From the NCBI RefSeq assembly GCF_001705435.1, contig NZ_MDEN01000062.1:248001-312000 (forward strand): DNA of 64,000 nucleotides. Reading direction: 5' to 3'. The notes under the pieces were generated by a model. It did not search any database and was not told the DNA's origin. It saw only the letters and a program-made list of their open reading frames with translations. This DNA comes from Pseudomonas graminis (GTDB lineage Bacteria > Pseudomonadota > Gammaproteobacteria > Pseudomonadales > Pseudomonadaceae). Shown piece after piece: positions 1 through 8,325 of this stretch. Position numbers and translations under genes: made by a program. Position 1 is the stretch's first letter, and the number at the start of each line of letters is the position of its first letter.

Positions 1-657
1 TTTGTCGTGGGCGCAGGTGCGTTTGGGCCTGCTAACTTTCCTGAATGTACTTGGCTATATTTCGGTTTCGTGGCCTTATTCTTTTTATATACGCTCTATA
101 TGATTTACTGGTGTGAAAGTTTCACCTCTTTCACGCTCGGCATGTTTTCGTCATTTGTATTCTCATTTGGCGTCGCTGCGGCGGGTCTAGCCCATGTTGC
201 GCTTGTCGTAGATTTGCACGCTTCGAGATCCCAGGCTGCCGTTGCAAATATAGGGCTCGTGGCGTTGATGGGATTGATCTATGCATTTGTCTATTTTTCT
301 CCCCGTAAGAGTTTTCCTTTTCAAACCGATGGGAACAAGGTTTCACGTGTCGCTATGCGAGGCAGTGATTACAGTCCCGGCCTCATTGCAGGTGTTGGTA
401 CAGTGGTATCAGCTCTTTTGATTAACTCTGTGTCATCACTGACGTCTAGCGCCGTCGCTGTGTTGGGCGTCTTTTTTTGCTGCGTGGTTCTCATGCTTTA
501 TGAACGGGATGCGATTAGCGGCCTGCGCACCCTCCGTTCTCGAGAGAAGTCCATGCCTGCTCCATTCACCTTCAAGCGAATCGACGAGATCCGTGAAGCC
601 CGCAGCCGTTGGTGGATCAGTAGATTGTTCAAGTGGATTAGTTCCCGGCACCAGTGA
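1..657 (+). CDS. Membrane protein of island-flanking family, 5' end outside window
   Basis: The frame is open from base 1, so the true start lies upstream; a GTG at 7 is internal by comparison with the paralog at 43166-43885. The visible 218 codons contain about four hydrophobic segments (near residues 10-30, 40-65, 75-95 and 130-165) and a basic cytoplasmic-looking tail. Shared landmarks with the paralogs at 965, 42360 and 43166 are a Y-x-x-Y-W-C-E-x-F/Y-T motif after the first segment, a G-N-K/R-V motif mid-protein, and a tail reading RTLR-x-x-EK then FTF-x-x-IDEIREARSRWW. No known domain is recognised. Because copies bracket a toxin/immunity island on both sides, an immunity or island-associated envelope role is possible, but this is inference. 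Confidence 0.7.
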   Translation, partial: FVVGAGAFGPANFPECTWLYFGFVALFFLYTLYMIYWCESFTSFTLGMFSSFVFSFGVAAAGLAHVALVVDLHASRSQAAVANIGLVALMGLIYAFVYFSPRKSFPFQTDGNKVSRVAMRGSDYSPGLIAGVGTVVSALLINSVSSLTSSAVAVLGVFFCCVVLMLYERDAISGLRTLRSREKSMPAPFTFKRIDEIREARSRWWISRLFKWISSRHQ

Positions 658-964
658 CCAGGTGCATGATTAAAGGTGATTCTGCGCACGCTGAATTGTC
701 TCTTCGCGTGTTCGCTTAAGGGGTAAAGGAGGTTTACATGATCATGGTCCTCGCAGCGTTTCTCGTGCCGCAGAGCGTACGGCTGATCGAGTCTAGGCTC
801 TGCCAATCCGAAACTGCCCAGTGGCGCGCTGGCGACGGACGCAGGACCTCTAACAAATCAGTCGTTGCTTGGGAGGTATGGATTGGGTTGGAACATTTGT
901 TGATCCATAGGGTTGAGGCAAACAGATAAAGAATGCGTTGAAGCGTTGAAAAGGGTGATGGCTG
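658..964. other. Gap between two membrane-protein paralogs
   Basis: About 300 bases without a recognisable gene. A purine-rich Shine-Dalgarno-like stretch (AAAGGAGG, about 726-733) precedes an ATG at 738 opening a 63-codon frame that ends at 929. The predicted peptide matches nothing I recognise and has no clear domain, so it may be chance or a remnant. No terminator or promoter is convincing. Confidence 0.3.
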
Positions 965-1696
965 ATGATTTTGGACTCCGATTATCTTAAGCGTGGTGCT
1001 TGGGTCTGTTTCAGTGTGCTTGTGTTTGCTATGGTTTTAGGGCTCTCTGCTGTACCGTTCTTCTGGTGTGTCTACTTATTTTTTTTTATCTTGAAGCTTA
1101 GCTGGTTTCTTTACCTGATCTATTTTTGCGAGAGGTTTACATTTTATTTGTGGTCGGTCTTAGCAAGTGTGCAGAGTTTTCTGATCGTGCTGGCAAGCAG
1201 TGTTGCGTTTTCTTCCGCCGCCGACGTATGGGGCTTGGCAAGTGCCGAGGCATTCATTGCAGGCTTGTTACCCGTGGCTTTAGTATTTTTGACTTATTTT
1301 ATAATCACGCGCACAAAACCGTCGTTTCATCCGTTTGAATACAGTGGAAACAAGGTAAAGGTAGTGCCGAGAATTAGTCAGAGTAAGTCAGCAAGGTATC
1401 CGGCTGCGTTGTTGGCTGGTGCCTCCACATTAGTCGCGAGTATCTTCGTCAAAATCTTTGGGGTACCCGCAGCGGGAGTTATTGGTGCGGTCGTCCTGAC
1501 GACCTGCGCTTTAGTGATTCTTTACCACCTGCGTCATTCAGTTAGAGCGCTGCGCACGTTGAGCATAAAAGAAAAAACCACATCAGGGCGCTACACGTTT
1601 ATGGAAATCGACGGCATCCGCGAAGCGCGCGGTCGGTGGTGGATCAGTAGATTTTTCACCTGGGTTGCCTCTAGGTGCGCCTCGACGGACGCCTAG
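965..1696 (+). CDS. Membrane protein of island-flanking family, copy 2
   Basis: This 243-aa protein of unknown function begins at an ATG preceded by an AGGG-containing purine stretch. It has hydrophobic segments at about residues 13-55, 65-85, 98-118 and 145-180, then a charged tail. The tail carries the family signature: RTL-x-x-x-EK, then YTFMEIDGIREAR and a WWISRFF motif, nearly identical to the copies ending at 657 and 43885. The middle has the G-N-K-V motif. Codon use is AT-richer than the housekeeping genes at the other end of the window. It sits immediately beside a degraded immunity/toxin region. A membrane immunity role is plausible but unproven. Confidence 0.72.
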   Translation: MILDSDYLKRGAWVCFSVLVFAMVLGLSAVPFFWCVYLFFFILKLSWFLYLIYFCERFTFYLWSVLASVQSFLIVLASSVAFSSAADVWGLASAEAFIAGLLPVALVFLTYFIITRTKPSFHPFEYSGNKVKVVPRISQSKSARYPAALLAGASTLVASIFVKIFGVPAAGVIGAVVLTTCALVILYHLRHSVRALRTLSIKEKTTSGRYTFMEIDGIREARGRWWISRFFTWVASRCASTDA

Positions 1697-1730
1697 GCCA
1701 TTTGGGGTATGGTAGCCCGTATTTCCCAGT

Positions 1731-1900
1731 ACTTTCGGCAGGTACCCGGTACAAACGGGATTCCGGCAATCGGCTCTACCAGAATGCTGGAGTAACTATA
1801 GGTGATTTTGTTCCCCACTTGACGTAGCTAGTAGGCCGTCTGGCGCTGCAGTGCCCTCTGGATCTGGTGAATCCTCACTAAGACCTTGAGCTTGACCCTG
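1731..1900 (-). pseudogene. Remnant of a secreted protein gene paralogous to 8742-9185
   Basis: Plus-strand sequence here matches the 3' half of the gene at 8742-9185 read in the same direction. The matches include the TTTCGGCA start, a G-GGCTC segment, the CTGGAGTAACTATAGGTGAT stretch (against CTTGAGTAGCTGTAAGTGAT) and TAGGCCGTCTG. The frame is broken and the 5' half is not visible. It lies downstream of an 87-aa gene (2123-2386) whose paralog at 9317-9580 lies upstream of the intact copy, so gene order is conserved and the whole block looks duplicated and then decayed. Confidence 0.6.
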
Positions 1901-2122
1901 AAACTACGGCGCCGCCGCGGTAAGGGTAGATCACTAAATGTGTATCTAATGTGGGGCCAAGTTCACGAGTGGCCATGGCTATGTCACTTTTAGGGAGGAT
2001 TTACACATTAGCCTCGACCACCTTTGTCGTCGGCATCGTAAATTACTTGGGAGAGAGTAGCCTTGCTGCTAAGCGTTTCCAGTCCTCAAGACGCTGCCAT
2101 ATTCGTGAATTGATTCGGCGAG

Positions 2123-2386
2123 TTATATAGCTTCCCCTCGTCTAGTTCCGGGCTTCTGTATGAGCAGCTCGTCCAGCTGTCTGTTGCGGCATTTGGTAAC
2201 GAACGTCAGTGCGGCATTCAGATCACTTTGGAATAGATCAAGCTGCGCGCGATCAATTTCGTAATACTCTTCATACTCAGTCATGTCATTTCTCACCGGA
2301 AATGAAGCATAGAACTTTCCTGAAGATTCCTCTATTCCTAGTGAGAAGCGCTTTTCGCGATTGAAGTAAATATCTGTAAATTTCAT
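2123..2386 (-). CDS. Orphan 87-aa immunity candidate, paralog of 9317-9580
   Basis: This 87-aa soluble acidic protein has a clear GAGGATCTT ribosome-binding site before its ATG. It is about 80% identical by eye to the protein at 9317-9580, sharing for example DIYFNRE, FSLGIEE, GKFYASFPVRNDM and the C-terminal DELLIQKPG. The other copy sits 8 bases downstream of a toxin-like gene, which suggests that both are immunity proteins. This copy has no complete toxin upstream. An orphan immunity gene that protects against a lost or foreign toxin variant is the likeliest reading. The family itself is not recognised. Confidence 0.72.
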   Translation of the reverse strand: MKFTDIYFNREKRFSLGIEESSGKFYASFPVRNDMTEYEEYYEIDRAQLDLFQSDLNAALTFVTKCRNRQLDELLIQKPGTRRGEAI

Positions 2387-2436
2387 AAGATCCTCTGCGA
2401 TAGATCAGTCTTTAAAATTCGAGGCGCGGATACCTC

Positions 2437-2557
2437 TTATTGATGCCGGCAGGTGTCCTTCATCACGTCGTGCAGAAGCGCGGCAGGTATCGCGATGGAC
2501 AGATCACCGATGTCACTTTCCCGGTCTGCGAAAAATCAGTTCGTTCGCGCTCACCAT
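2437..2557 (-). pseudogene. Small coding-like remnant with a frameshift in a T tract
   Basis: Read on the minus strand, an ATG at 2557 opens a frame starting MVSANELIF that stops early. Removing one T from a five-T run joins it to a second frame reading ADRESDIGDLSIAIP and ending at a TAA at 2437. The joined 39-residue product looks coding in composition, but I recognise no family. It may be the tail of an immunity or toxin gene lost from this block. Support is weak. Confidence 0.28.
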
Positions 2558-2591
2558 GCCACCTGGGCGAACCGCCCTAAAGAGTGATATC

Positions 2592-3101
2592 TCAGAAGGA
2601 CAAATCGATGCTGATGATCTTTTTGCTCTTTTCCAACGCTTCGCTATCGCTTGCCCCGTCTGGCGCTAACCGGTTGAGGAAATCTTCAAGGCTGGACGAA
2701 ATCAAAACATATCCCCGGTCTTCATTCGCTGCGTCATGTACCCAGTAGTGAACGGCTCCAGTTGCTTTATCGATGCAAAACTGGTCGCCCGTCGGCGACT
2801 CGCCGAATGTGTAGGTATTGTTGGGGATTCGTCTGGAATACATGTTGTTCCTGTGGAAGATGTTGTATCCGTCGGGTGATAGGCCATAGATGATGTCCAG
2901 GTCGTAGGTCCCGGTCTGGCTCACGCACTGGGCACCTCGCGTGAAGACTACTGCTCCGCCTAGATCGGAGGTGAGATCCAGCAATAGATCCTCAATCTCA
3001 ATGACACATCCCTCCTGCAGAGGTTCGTCAATCTGGCGAGAGGTTGGGTTTGCGCAATGAGCCCCGAGTACCTCAGACATTCTTTTGCTGATTGCTCTCA
3101 T
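2592..3101 (-). CDS. SUKH (SMI1/KNR4-like) immunity candidate
   Basis: This 169-aa soluble protein starts at an ATG with an AGGAGC site 6 bases upstream. The central part (about residues 70-150) has the SUKH pattern: a short strand with GYNIFHRNN, a G-E-S-x-x-GD-x-F-CID turn, then VHYWVHD and a terminal helix with SSSLEDFLNRL. SUKH proteins are common immunity partners of nuclease toxins in polymorphic toxin systems. No toxin gene is adjacent on the minus strand, so this is an orphan. It lies within a run of similarly oriented immunity-like genes. The SUKH assignment is by motif recognition; the partner is unknown. Confidence 0.68.
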   Translation of the reverse strand: MRAISKRMSEVLGAHCANPTSRQIDEPLQEGCVIEIEDLLLDLTSDLGGAVVFTRGAQCVSQTGTYDLDIIYGLSPDGYNIFHRNNMYSRRIPNNTYTFGESPTGDQFCIDKATGAVHYWVHDAANEDRGYVLISSSLEDFLNRLAPDGASDSEALEKSKKIISIDLSF

Positions 3102-3177
3102 GTTGCCGCTCCTGACCCGATGACCCAGTGCCGATCCTTCAAATGATTATGCTCCATCAGGAACGTAGTCAGGGCCG

Positions 3178-3678
3178 TTAAGCTTGTCCCGGACGTGGTG
3201 TGCTGTGCGCACCAAGGGATCCCACAGGCCTGCCTCGCTGTTTCCACGCAGCGCCTGCCCAACGTTGGTCGGCGGTCAACTCAGCCCTGCGTTCGACCAA
3301 GCGTCGTTTGAGGATATCTGAGACGGCACTCAAATCAATCTTGGGCAGCGCTGCATATGGCCCGTCTGGCTGCGCTTCTTTATTCGCGAGGCAGTAGCAG
3401 TAGCACCAGATCCAGCGTTGAGCCATATAGATCGCCCGATTTTGATCTGGATAATGGTTGAGCAGTTTCAGCAAAGCCTGAACAAAACTCGCTGAGAATG
3501 AAGCGTTACGGGCGTTAAATTGCGGCATGAACAGCCGATCAAAAGCGACGACAACATTCTGAGGGTCGGCGTTGTCGTCTTTGGTCTCGAGAAAATAAAA
3601 GGGCTCGCCTGCGAGGAATCTGTCGAATTCATCGTGATGCAATGCAAGCTCAAGTACGGTGGCAGGTTCCTTGTTCAT
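3178..3678 (-). CDS. Immunity-like protein with frameshifted C-terminus
   Basis: This 166-aa helical protein has a GGAGAACTG site before its ATG and is a clear paralog of the protein at 5160-5693. Shared features include GEP-YF at about residue 25, PQNV-x-AFD, the YPD-NRAIY helix and DxRWAG near residue 140. After AW at about residue 146 the frame departs from the paralog. Dropping one A from the AAA at that point restores the tail NS-x-x-GLW-PLVR with VRDK and YVPDGA, stopping at 3147. The last about 20 residues given here are therefore probably an out-of-frame read-through. The family is not recognised; location and duplication suggest an orphan immunity gene that is decaying. Confidence 0.6.
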   Translation of the reverse strand: MNKEPATVLELALHHDEFDRFLAGEPFYFLETKDDNADPQNVVVAFDRLFMPQFNARNASFSASFVQALLKLLNHYPDQNRAIYMAQRWIWCYCYCLANKEAQPDGPYAALPKIDLSAVSDILKRRLVERRAELTADQRWAGAAWKQRGRPVGSLGAHSTPRPGQA

Positions 3679-3770
3679 TCAGTTCTCCATCGTGAGCGTG
3701 TGGCGCGTGAACGAGGGTGATTTACGGCGTGGTCTGCGCGGGCTGCTTAATTGGAGGGAGACTACATCAG

Positions 3771-4079
3771 TTAGGTCGCTTCGAAGGCGTGTTCGGCTTC
3801 GATTATGATAAGACCCAGTGACAGGTTGTAAGGCCACTGATCCGTAATGACTCTAGCCATCCCGAGCTTACGATGGCTGATCAGTTCCGGAATCTCGCCT
3901 CGCGAAATCAGGTGTAAAGCCTTCAGTAGTACTGCTTTGAAGCGAATGAGTTGATCCTCGGTGGTGATCTCAAAAATCGCCTGCCGCCGGGCAGTCAGTG
4001 CGCAGTCAATTGCACGAAGGGCCGCTTCTATTTTTTGTTTGGCAGTTTCTCTGCGGTTCATCTTGGTGGCGTCCTGCAT
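3771..4079 (-). CDS. Small helical immunity-like protein (102 aa)
   Basis: The start was chosen at the ATG at 4079 because a GGAAG site lies 8 bases upstream and because the degenerate duplicate at about 5789 has its ATG at the equivalent point. The frame is open further upstream to 4202 without support. The product is mostly helical, with a QLIRFKAVLLKALHLIS helix and a C-terminal WPYNLSLG-IIIEAEHAF segment. Similar short proteins occur as immunity partners next to Rhs and T6SS toxins, but I cannot assign a family with certainty. There is no neighbouring toxin, so it would be an orphan. Confidence 0.55.
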   Translation of the reverse strand: MQDATKMNRRETAKQKIEAALRAIDCALTARRQAIFEITTEDQLIRFKAVLLKALHLISRGEIPELISHRKLGMARVITDQWPYNLSLGLIIIEAEHAFEAT

Positions 4080-4208
4080 GACTTTTCTTCCGTTTTCAAG
4101 ATTCAGAAGCTCCCGGCCCACGTGACCAAAACTGCCAGCAGCATACCGGTGATGGGCGCCGGTTGAGGAGAGCGGGCGTTGCTCAAGCCAACCGAACGCC
4201 ATCAGCGC

Positions 4209-4517
4209 CTAGTGGTTTTGAGACCTGAATTCACGCATCCATTTCAGGGCAGGCGTTTCTCCCCCTGTGAGCTCAGTGCAAAAAGTTGCAAACGCCTGCT
4301 CAAGCGCTTCATACGCCTGGAGGCCTCGTTCGCTAAAGCGGTATCGCCCCGGAATCTGGCCCCACTCCCAAGGCGTCGTAATCGCCCCTTCCATGACGAG
4401 CTTTAGCAGAGGCTTCAGTTCAGCGTATAGCTCCGCTGCCTCAGCATCGAGATCGGCATACGCCTTGAGATGGGTTTCCAGGTTGAGTGCTGCAGCGTGA
4501 AGCTTGTTGTTACTCAT
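4209..4517 (-). CDS. Small helical protein, paralog of 4580-4882
   Basis: This 102-aa protein starts at the ATG at 4517, preceded by AAGGAACTCACC; the upstream in-frame ATG at 4550 lacks a site. It is related to the neighbour at 4580-4882: both begin with an N-K-L-x-A-x-x-L helix, have IPG-YR/Y-R-x-S-E mid-protein and share TELTGGE or IELTGGE near the C-terminus. It is soluble, acidic and mostly helical, with no known domain recognised. Tandem paralogs inside a run of immunity-like genes suggest variant immunity proteins against related toxins; this is inference. Confidence 0.55.
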   Translation of the reverse strand: MSNNKLHAAALNLETHLKAYADLDAEAAELYAELKPLLKLVMEGAITTPWEWGQIPGRYRFSERGLQAYEALEQAFATFCTELTGGETPALKWMREFRSQNH

Positions 4518-4579
4518 GGTGAGTTCCTTCGCATGCAGCTGTGCGTGCAAATCTTTTGTAGATAGTGAGCTCGAACGTG

Positions 4580-4882
4580 TTACTTGCCGCGTCTCGCTTT
4601 GAAGGCTTTGAGAGCGTCGGATTCGCCGCCGGTAAGCTCAATGTAGAACGCAGCGTATGCTTCGGACAAATCACTGTAGCCTTGGAGATGGGTCTCCGAG
4701 AGCAGCCTGTAGCCTGGGATATCTCCGATTTCCACCGCCTGAAGAATGCTGCATCGCTCGGCCCGCTCGATAAGGTCCTGAAGCGAACCCGATAGTAACG
4801 CTGCGGCAGGGTCAACGACTGCGTATTTATCTAGCGTGCGCTGCAGCTCACGCGCCGATGCCTGGAGTTTGTTTTTATTCAT
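4580..4882 (-). CDS. Small helical protein, paralog of 4209-4517
   Basis: This 100-aa protein starts at the ATG at 4882, with a GAGGGCCGCG purine-rich site just upstream; an in-frame ATG at 4915 would add 11 residues without clear support. It shares the N-K-L-x-A start, IPGYRLLSE and YIELTGGE with the gene next to it, so the two are tandem duplicates that have diverged. No membrane segment or signal peptide is seen. Its function is unknown; it is a candidate orphan immunity protein by context. Confidence 0.55.
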   Translation of the reverse strand: MNKNKLQASARELQRTLDKYAVVDPAAALLSGSLQDLIERAERCSILQAVEIGDIPGYRLLSETHLQGYSDLSEAYAAFYIELTGGESDALKAFKARRGK

Positions 4883-5159
4883 CGCGGCCCTCTTCAAAAC
4901 TGCCTTCCTGCGCATTACAAAAGCTGACCCTGCTGGTCAGCGCTCCGCGGCAAGTTGCCGGTCTAAACGGGATTTCAGTCATCCTCTAGCCCTCGCTGCT
5001 CAAGTGGTGTTGAAGCGAGCCGCCACGGCTCTGCTGATGGTTGGGTAACCGCACCTTCGTGGCGTTCGGGCCGCAGTCCGCAGGCTGTGATCTGAGGGTG
5101 ATGCGGACTCATGGAAACACGCTTCGAATCGGCGCAAATGCCAATAGACGAACGTCCCG

Positions 5160-5693
5160 CTAGAGATTATCAGGCACGAAGTCGGGACCTTCAAACTTGT
5201 CCCGAACGCCTAACGCCATGCGCATCAATGGCTCCCAGAGACCTTGCTTACTGTTCCACGACTCGCCTGCCCACCGCGTGTCGTTAATCAATTCAGCTTT
5301 GTTGGCCTCAAGTTCATGCTTGAGCGCTCTTGCGATGCCAGCTGTATCCATTTCAAAAAGGTCACCATACTTGCCGTTTGGATTTGACTTCTTTTGGATG
5401 AGGCAATATTGGTAATACTGGATCCAGTAAGATACAGCATAAATCGCTCGATTTTTGTCTGGGTAGGTGTCCAGAGCCTTTAACATTGCTGTTGCAAATT
5501 TGACCGCAAAGGTTTGATTCTTGGTTTTTGTCCAATAGTCGAGCACTAACAAGTCGAAGGCAGCCTTCACGTTTTGTGGTTCTTTGGTGTCTACCTTGGC
5601 TTCTTGAAAATAGATGGGCTCGCCGACTATAAATTTGTCGAGTGCGCCGTCCGCTAGCGCGATCAGCAACACATTGTCCAGGTTATCTGTCAT
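5160..5693 (-). CDS. Immunity-like helical protein, intact paralog of 3178-3678
   Basis: The ATG at 5693 was preferred (AAGGA about 10 bases upstream) over the GTG at 5702. The 177-aa product has the same helical layout as the frameshifted paralog: GEPIYFQEAK at about residue 25, PQNVKAAFD, YPDKNRAIYAVSYW, then a C-terminal TRWAGESWNSKQGLWEPLM and a VRDKFEGPDFVPD tail. This copy supplies the intact reference that reveals the frameshift at 3178-3678. It is AT-richer than the adjacent cbrC-like gene. No family is recognised, and an immunity role is inferred from location and duplication. Confidence 0.62.
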   Translation of the reverse strand: MTDNLDNVLLIALADGALDKFIVGEPIYFQEAKVDTKEPQNVKAAFDLLVLDYWTKTKNQTFAVKFATAMLKALDTYPDKNRAIYAVSYWIQYYQYCLIQKKSNPNGKYGDLFEMDTAGIARALKHELEANKAELINDTRWAGESWNSKQGLWEPLMRMALGVRDKFEGPDFVPDNL

Positions 5694-5702
5694 TGGGTTC
5701 AC

Positions 5703-5990
5703 GTCCTTGCGCAGTCAATTGCACGGATGGCCACCTCTTTTTTTGTTGGCGGTTTCCCTGCGGTTCATAGCGGGGGTGGCATCTGGCATGATTAATCCTT
5801 TCGTTTCCAGGGCCCAAGGCCTACCCGGGGCACGTGACCATACTCCCGCTAGCATACCGGTGATGCGTACCGGCCGGGTAGGATGAGCTCCTCAGCTTGA
5901 AGCTAGATATTAGCTATGGTGAATTTGCTCCGCACGCAGCTGTGTTTCCAAGCCAAGCGCGTGTTCGCTGATCGCCATGGAGATGTGCCG
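5703..5990 (-). pseudogene. Fused remnants of two duplicated small immunity genes
   Basis: The minus strand contains a degraded copy of the 5' end of the 4209-type gene (around 5900-5960, start codon ATG changed to ATA). It is followed by a copy of the start of the 3771-4079 gene (ATG at 5789, with MNRRETAN and a CAATTGACTGCGCA match). The second copy stops matching exactly where the upstream region of the 5160-5693 gene begins. The order mirrors that at 3678-4550, so the immunity block was tandemly duplicated and this copy collapsed by deletion. Confidence 0.6.
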
Positions 5991-6083
5991 ATTTATGGTC
6001 ACCTGGATGAGCAATCCGCCATTTTTTTGCTCGATTCAATTAGCGTGTAAGAATGCGATTAAGCAATCACCAAGGATGCGTTT

Positions 6084-6626
6084 ATGACACTGCCCCGCTT
6101 TATCTACCATCCCGATCCCGTCGGTACCGGTTCGGTGCAATCCTCTTCCGACACTTGCGTGAGGTGCAACCAGGCGCGCGGCTACATCTACGTGGGGCCG
6201 GTATACGCCGTCGAGGAATACGAAAACTGCATCTGCCCTTGGTGCATTGCCGACGGGAGTGCGCACCAGCGTCTGGGCGCGACGTTTGCCGATGACGAGA
6301 GCGTTGGCCTGGATGGCGAACACACGCTTAACGAGGCGCAGATCGCCGAAATCTGTCAGCGCACGCCTGGTTTTAATGGCTGGCAGCAAGAATGCTGGTT
6401 CACTCACTGCGACGACGCGGCCGAATTCATTGGCAAGGCCGGCCACACAGAATTGCTTGAAATGGGGCCAGCAGCCATCGCCGCCGTTCGGGACTCAACA
6501 GGATTGGAGGAGGGGCCGAAGTGGCAAGCGTTCTTTACTGCCCTGGATAAGGATCATGGGCCTACGGCTTACCTCTTCAAATGTCGCAACTGCGCCACGC
6601 TAGGCGCTTATCAAGACAAACATTGA
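6084..6626 (+). CDS. CbrC family (UPF0167) protein
   Basis: This 180-aa protein starts at an ATG with AAGGATG upstream. It matches the CbrC/UPF0167 family along its length: an LPRFIYHPDPVGTGSV start, a CVRCNQARGYIYVGPVY zinc-ribbon-like pair of cysteines, then ENCICPWCIADGSA, ADDESV and a final CRNCATLGAY. The eight cysteines in CxxC pairs suggest metal binding. E. coli CbrC is linked to colicin E2 tolerance through regulation by CreB; the biochemical role is not established. It stands on the opposite strand to the immunity genes around it, which makes a toxin-tolerance role attractive but unproven. Confidence 0.82.
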   Translation: MTLPRFIYHPDPVGTGSVQSSSDTCVRCNQARGYIYVGPVYAVEEYENCICPWCIADGSAHQRLGATFADDESVGLDGEHTLNEAQIAEICQRTPGFNGWQQECWFTHCDDAAEFIGKAGHTELLEMGPAAIAAVRDSTGLEEGPKWQAFFTALDKDHGPTAYLFKCRNCATLGAYQDKH

Positions 6627-6644
6627 CGCCCAACGTTGAAGGCT

Positions 6645-7115
6645 ATGAATAAAACAGAATGGCAAGCTCTCAAGCTCAGGCTTAAAAAGTACTTCGCGAT
6701 TTTCTTCCTGATCTGCATTGTAGGGGCGCTTATCTATGGCTACATCCACAAACCTGAGCTTCCTCCGCAAATAGTCCTGAAGCAAAACTTCATACCGGGG
6801 GAGTGGCTTTATATCGTGGAGGAGGCGAGGGACCGTTCAGAGCCCAAGTGGTTAAGGTTCTACATGGATCATCGTGAATCGACTGACGAAACCATGAAGG
6901 TGTATTTGGGCAAGACCCCACCCTTCCTGGTCTCGGACACTGACTTGAAAGACGTGGAAATCAAGCGTGTCCCCAACGGCCTGCATATCAAGCTGAAAGG
7001 CGCCATCTCGGATTACCGCAGCGACCTTTACCTGAAAGACGGGGACACTTACACGACTTACCGTGTAAGCCTTGAACAAGTCGAAACCCGACCGCCCTTG
7101 CCGAGCGGCCGGTGA
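6645..7115 (+). CDS. Single-pass membrane protein of unknown function
   Basis: The ATG at 6645 was taken; an upstream TTG at 6636 has no advantage. The 156-aa product has a short basic N-terminus, one transmembrane helix (about residues 13-34, rich in I, F and L), then a soluble domain of about 120 residues with alternating strands that probably faces the periplasm. No domain is recognised. It follows the cbrC-like gene by 18 bases, so the two may be co-transcribed. It ends 2 bases before the convergent gene at 7118. Confidence 0.55.
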   Translation: MNKTEWQALKLRLKKYFAIFFLICIVGALIYGYIHKPELPPQIVLKQNFIPGEWLYIVEEARDRSEPKWLRFYMDHRESTDETMKVYLGKTPPFLVSDTDLKDVEIKRVPNGLHIKLKGAISDYRSDLYLKDGDTYTTYRVSLEQVETRPPLPSGR

Positions 7116-7117
7116 GC

Positions 7118-7402
7118 CTATTTCAGTAAAGCAACCACTGCGCAGGCAAGCATGATCGCCAGCGCCGGCCACTGCATCGGCACGAAAAAGAAGTGGTGGC
7201 GAACGCCATCGGGGTGAAGCTCGCGATTTAACACAAAGCCCAGCACAACGTTGATGGCTGAACCAATACCCACTGCCAGCAAGAATTGCATCAGCGATAA
7301 ATCACTGGATTTAGCGCTGGGGTCCATCAACAACCAGCTCAGTAACAGCACCATGGCCAGTGGTGTTAACAGAGTCATCCAGCCTGCGCCGCGATAGATC
7401 AT
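7118..7402 (-). CDS. Small three-helix membrane protein
   Basis: This 94-aa hydrophobic protein has three predicted membrane helices: about residues 9-26, 37-60 and 74-93. The loop before the last helix contains a HHFFFVPMQW motif. The ATG overlaps the stop of the upstream gene by four bases (ATGA), so translation is probably coupled and the two form an operon. No family is recognised. Confidence 0.6.
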   Translation of the reverse strand: MIYRGAGWMTLLTPLAMVLLLSWLLMDPSAKSSDLSLMQFLLAVGIGSAINVVLGFVLNRELHPDGVRHHFFFVPMQWPALAIMLACAVVALLK

Positions 7403-8325
7403 CGTTGGATGTTCATTTCGAAGACATTGGACGCTGGCTCGCGTGCCTGCTCTTCAACCCCCAATACGATATCGAGGGTATTGAGGAACAGGTCATGGCT
7501 CAGAATGCCGGTGGCGATGGTCGACAATACCGGCTTGCCGTTCTCGTCCTTGATCACCACGTTTTCGGTCCAAGTGCCTAGATTCACCGTGCGCAGCGAC
7601 GACATCGGCACTTTGTTGCCTTGGTGCTCGAGGAAGTCCCGGCTCACAAGAATAGGCGCAGTAGTGACTTTGAGGAAGTTGCCGGTCACTCGCTTGCCCC
7701 AGACCTGCTTTGAACTGATGCAGTTGAAGATGACCGAACGGCCCGACTCCAGCGCTTCGGCCACGGCCGGCAGCCGCGCCCGTACGTGTAAGTCACGGAC
7801 CAGCTCCTGAAATGCCTGGAAGCCTTTCAGAGTATCGACCACTCTATGAAAGGGTTCTGAGGCATCGCGACGGTAGGCCAGGTTTGTGATTAGGCCCGTC
7901 AATACGGTCTGCCCGGAGCTGAACAGATACAGATCCTCTATCTCGGCAAACGCCGTGTAGTCGCGCTGGTCTTTAGTGATGCGCACGATGCCGTTTCCAT
8001 AAACTTCGTAGTCGGTACTGCGCAGCTTCTTGTGCCAAGCGGTGGTACCCAACAGGCATAGACCGATAAGGGCCAACAAGCCGGTCGTGAAACTAAATAC
8101 GACGTCCTGGCTGGCGAAATTCATGGTCATCCCGCGGGACGTGTGAAGCGTGACCGGGCCGTTATCGCCCATTGGCACAATCGTGCTCAGATAGAACACG
8201 AATGCGGCGAGGCCCAAAAACACTACGGCCAATATCAGGCCGAAAATCAAAAAGGCCTTGCCCTGGCGGAACGTTGCGATCAGCTCGCCGGTGTCGGAGG
8301 AAGTGTGGAAGTTGTTTGGTTGCAT
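7399..8325 (-). CDS. Two-TM protein with large cytoplasmic domain, unknown function
   Basis: The start was placed at the ATG at 8325 (MQPNNFH); the frame stays open upstream to 8385. The 308-aa product has two transmembrane helices (about residues 22-46 and 78-98) separated by about 30 residues, then a domain of about 200 residues with a DYEVYGNGIVRI strand. This is the layout of membrane-anchored PH-like domain proteins. The resemblance is structural only; no family is claimed. It is translationally coupled to the small membrane protein at 7118-7402. An immunity or envelope role is possible from context. Confidence 0.6.
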   Translation of the reverse strand: MQPNNFHTSSDTGELIATFRQGKAFLIFGLILAVVFLGLAAFVFYLSTIVPMGDNGPVTLHTSRGMTMNFASQDVVFSFTTGLLALIGLCLLGTTAWHKKLRSTDYEVYGNGIVRITKDQRDYTAFAEIEDLYLFSSGQTVLTGLITNLAYRRDASEPFHRVVDTLKGFQAFQELVRDLHVRARLPAVAEALESGRSVIFNCISSKQVWGKRVTGNFLKVTTAPILVSRDFLEHQGNKVPMSSLRTVNLGTWTENVVIKDENGKPVLSTIATGILSHDLFLNTLDIVLGVEEQAREPASNVFEMNIQR

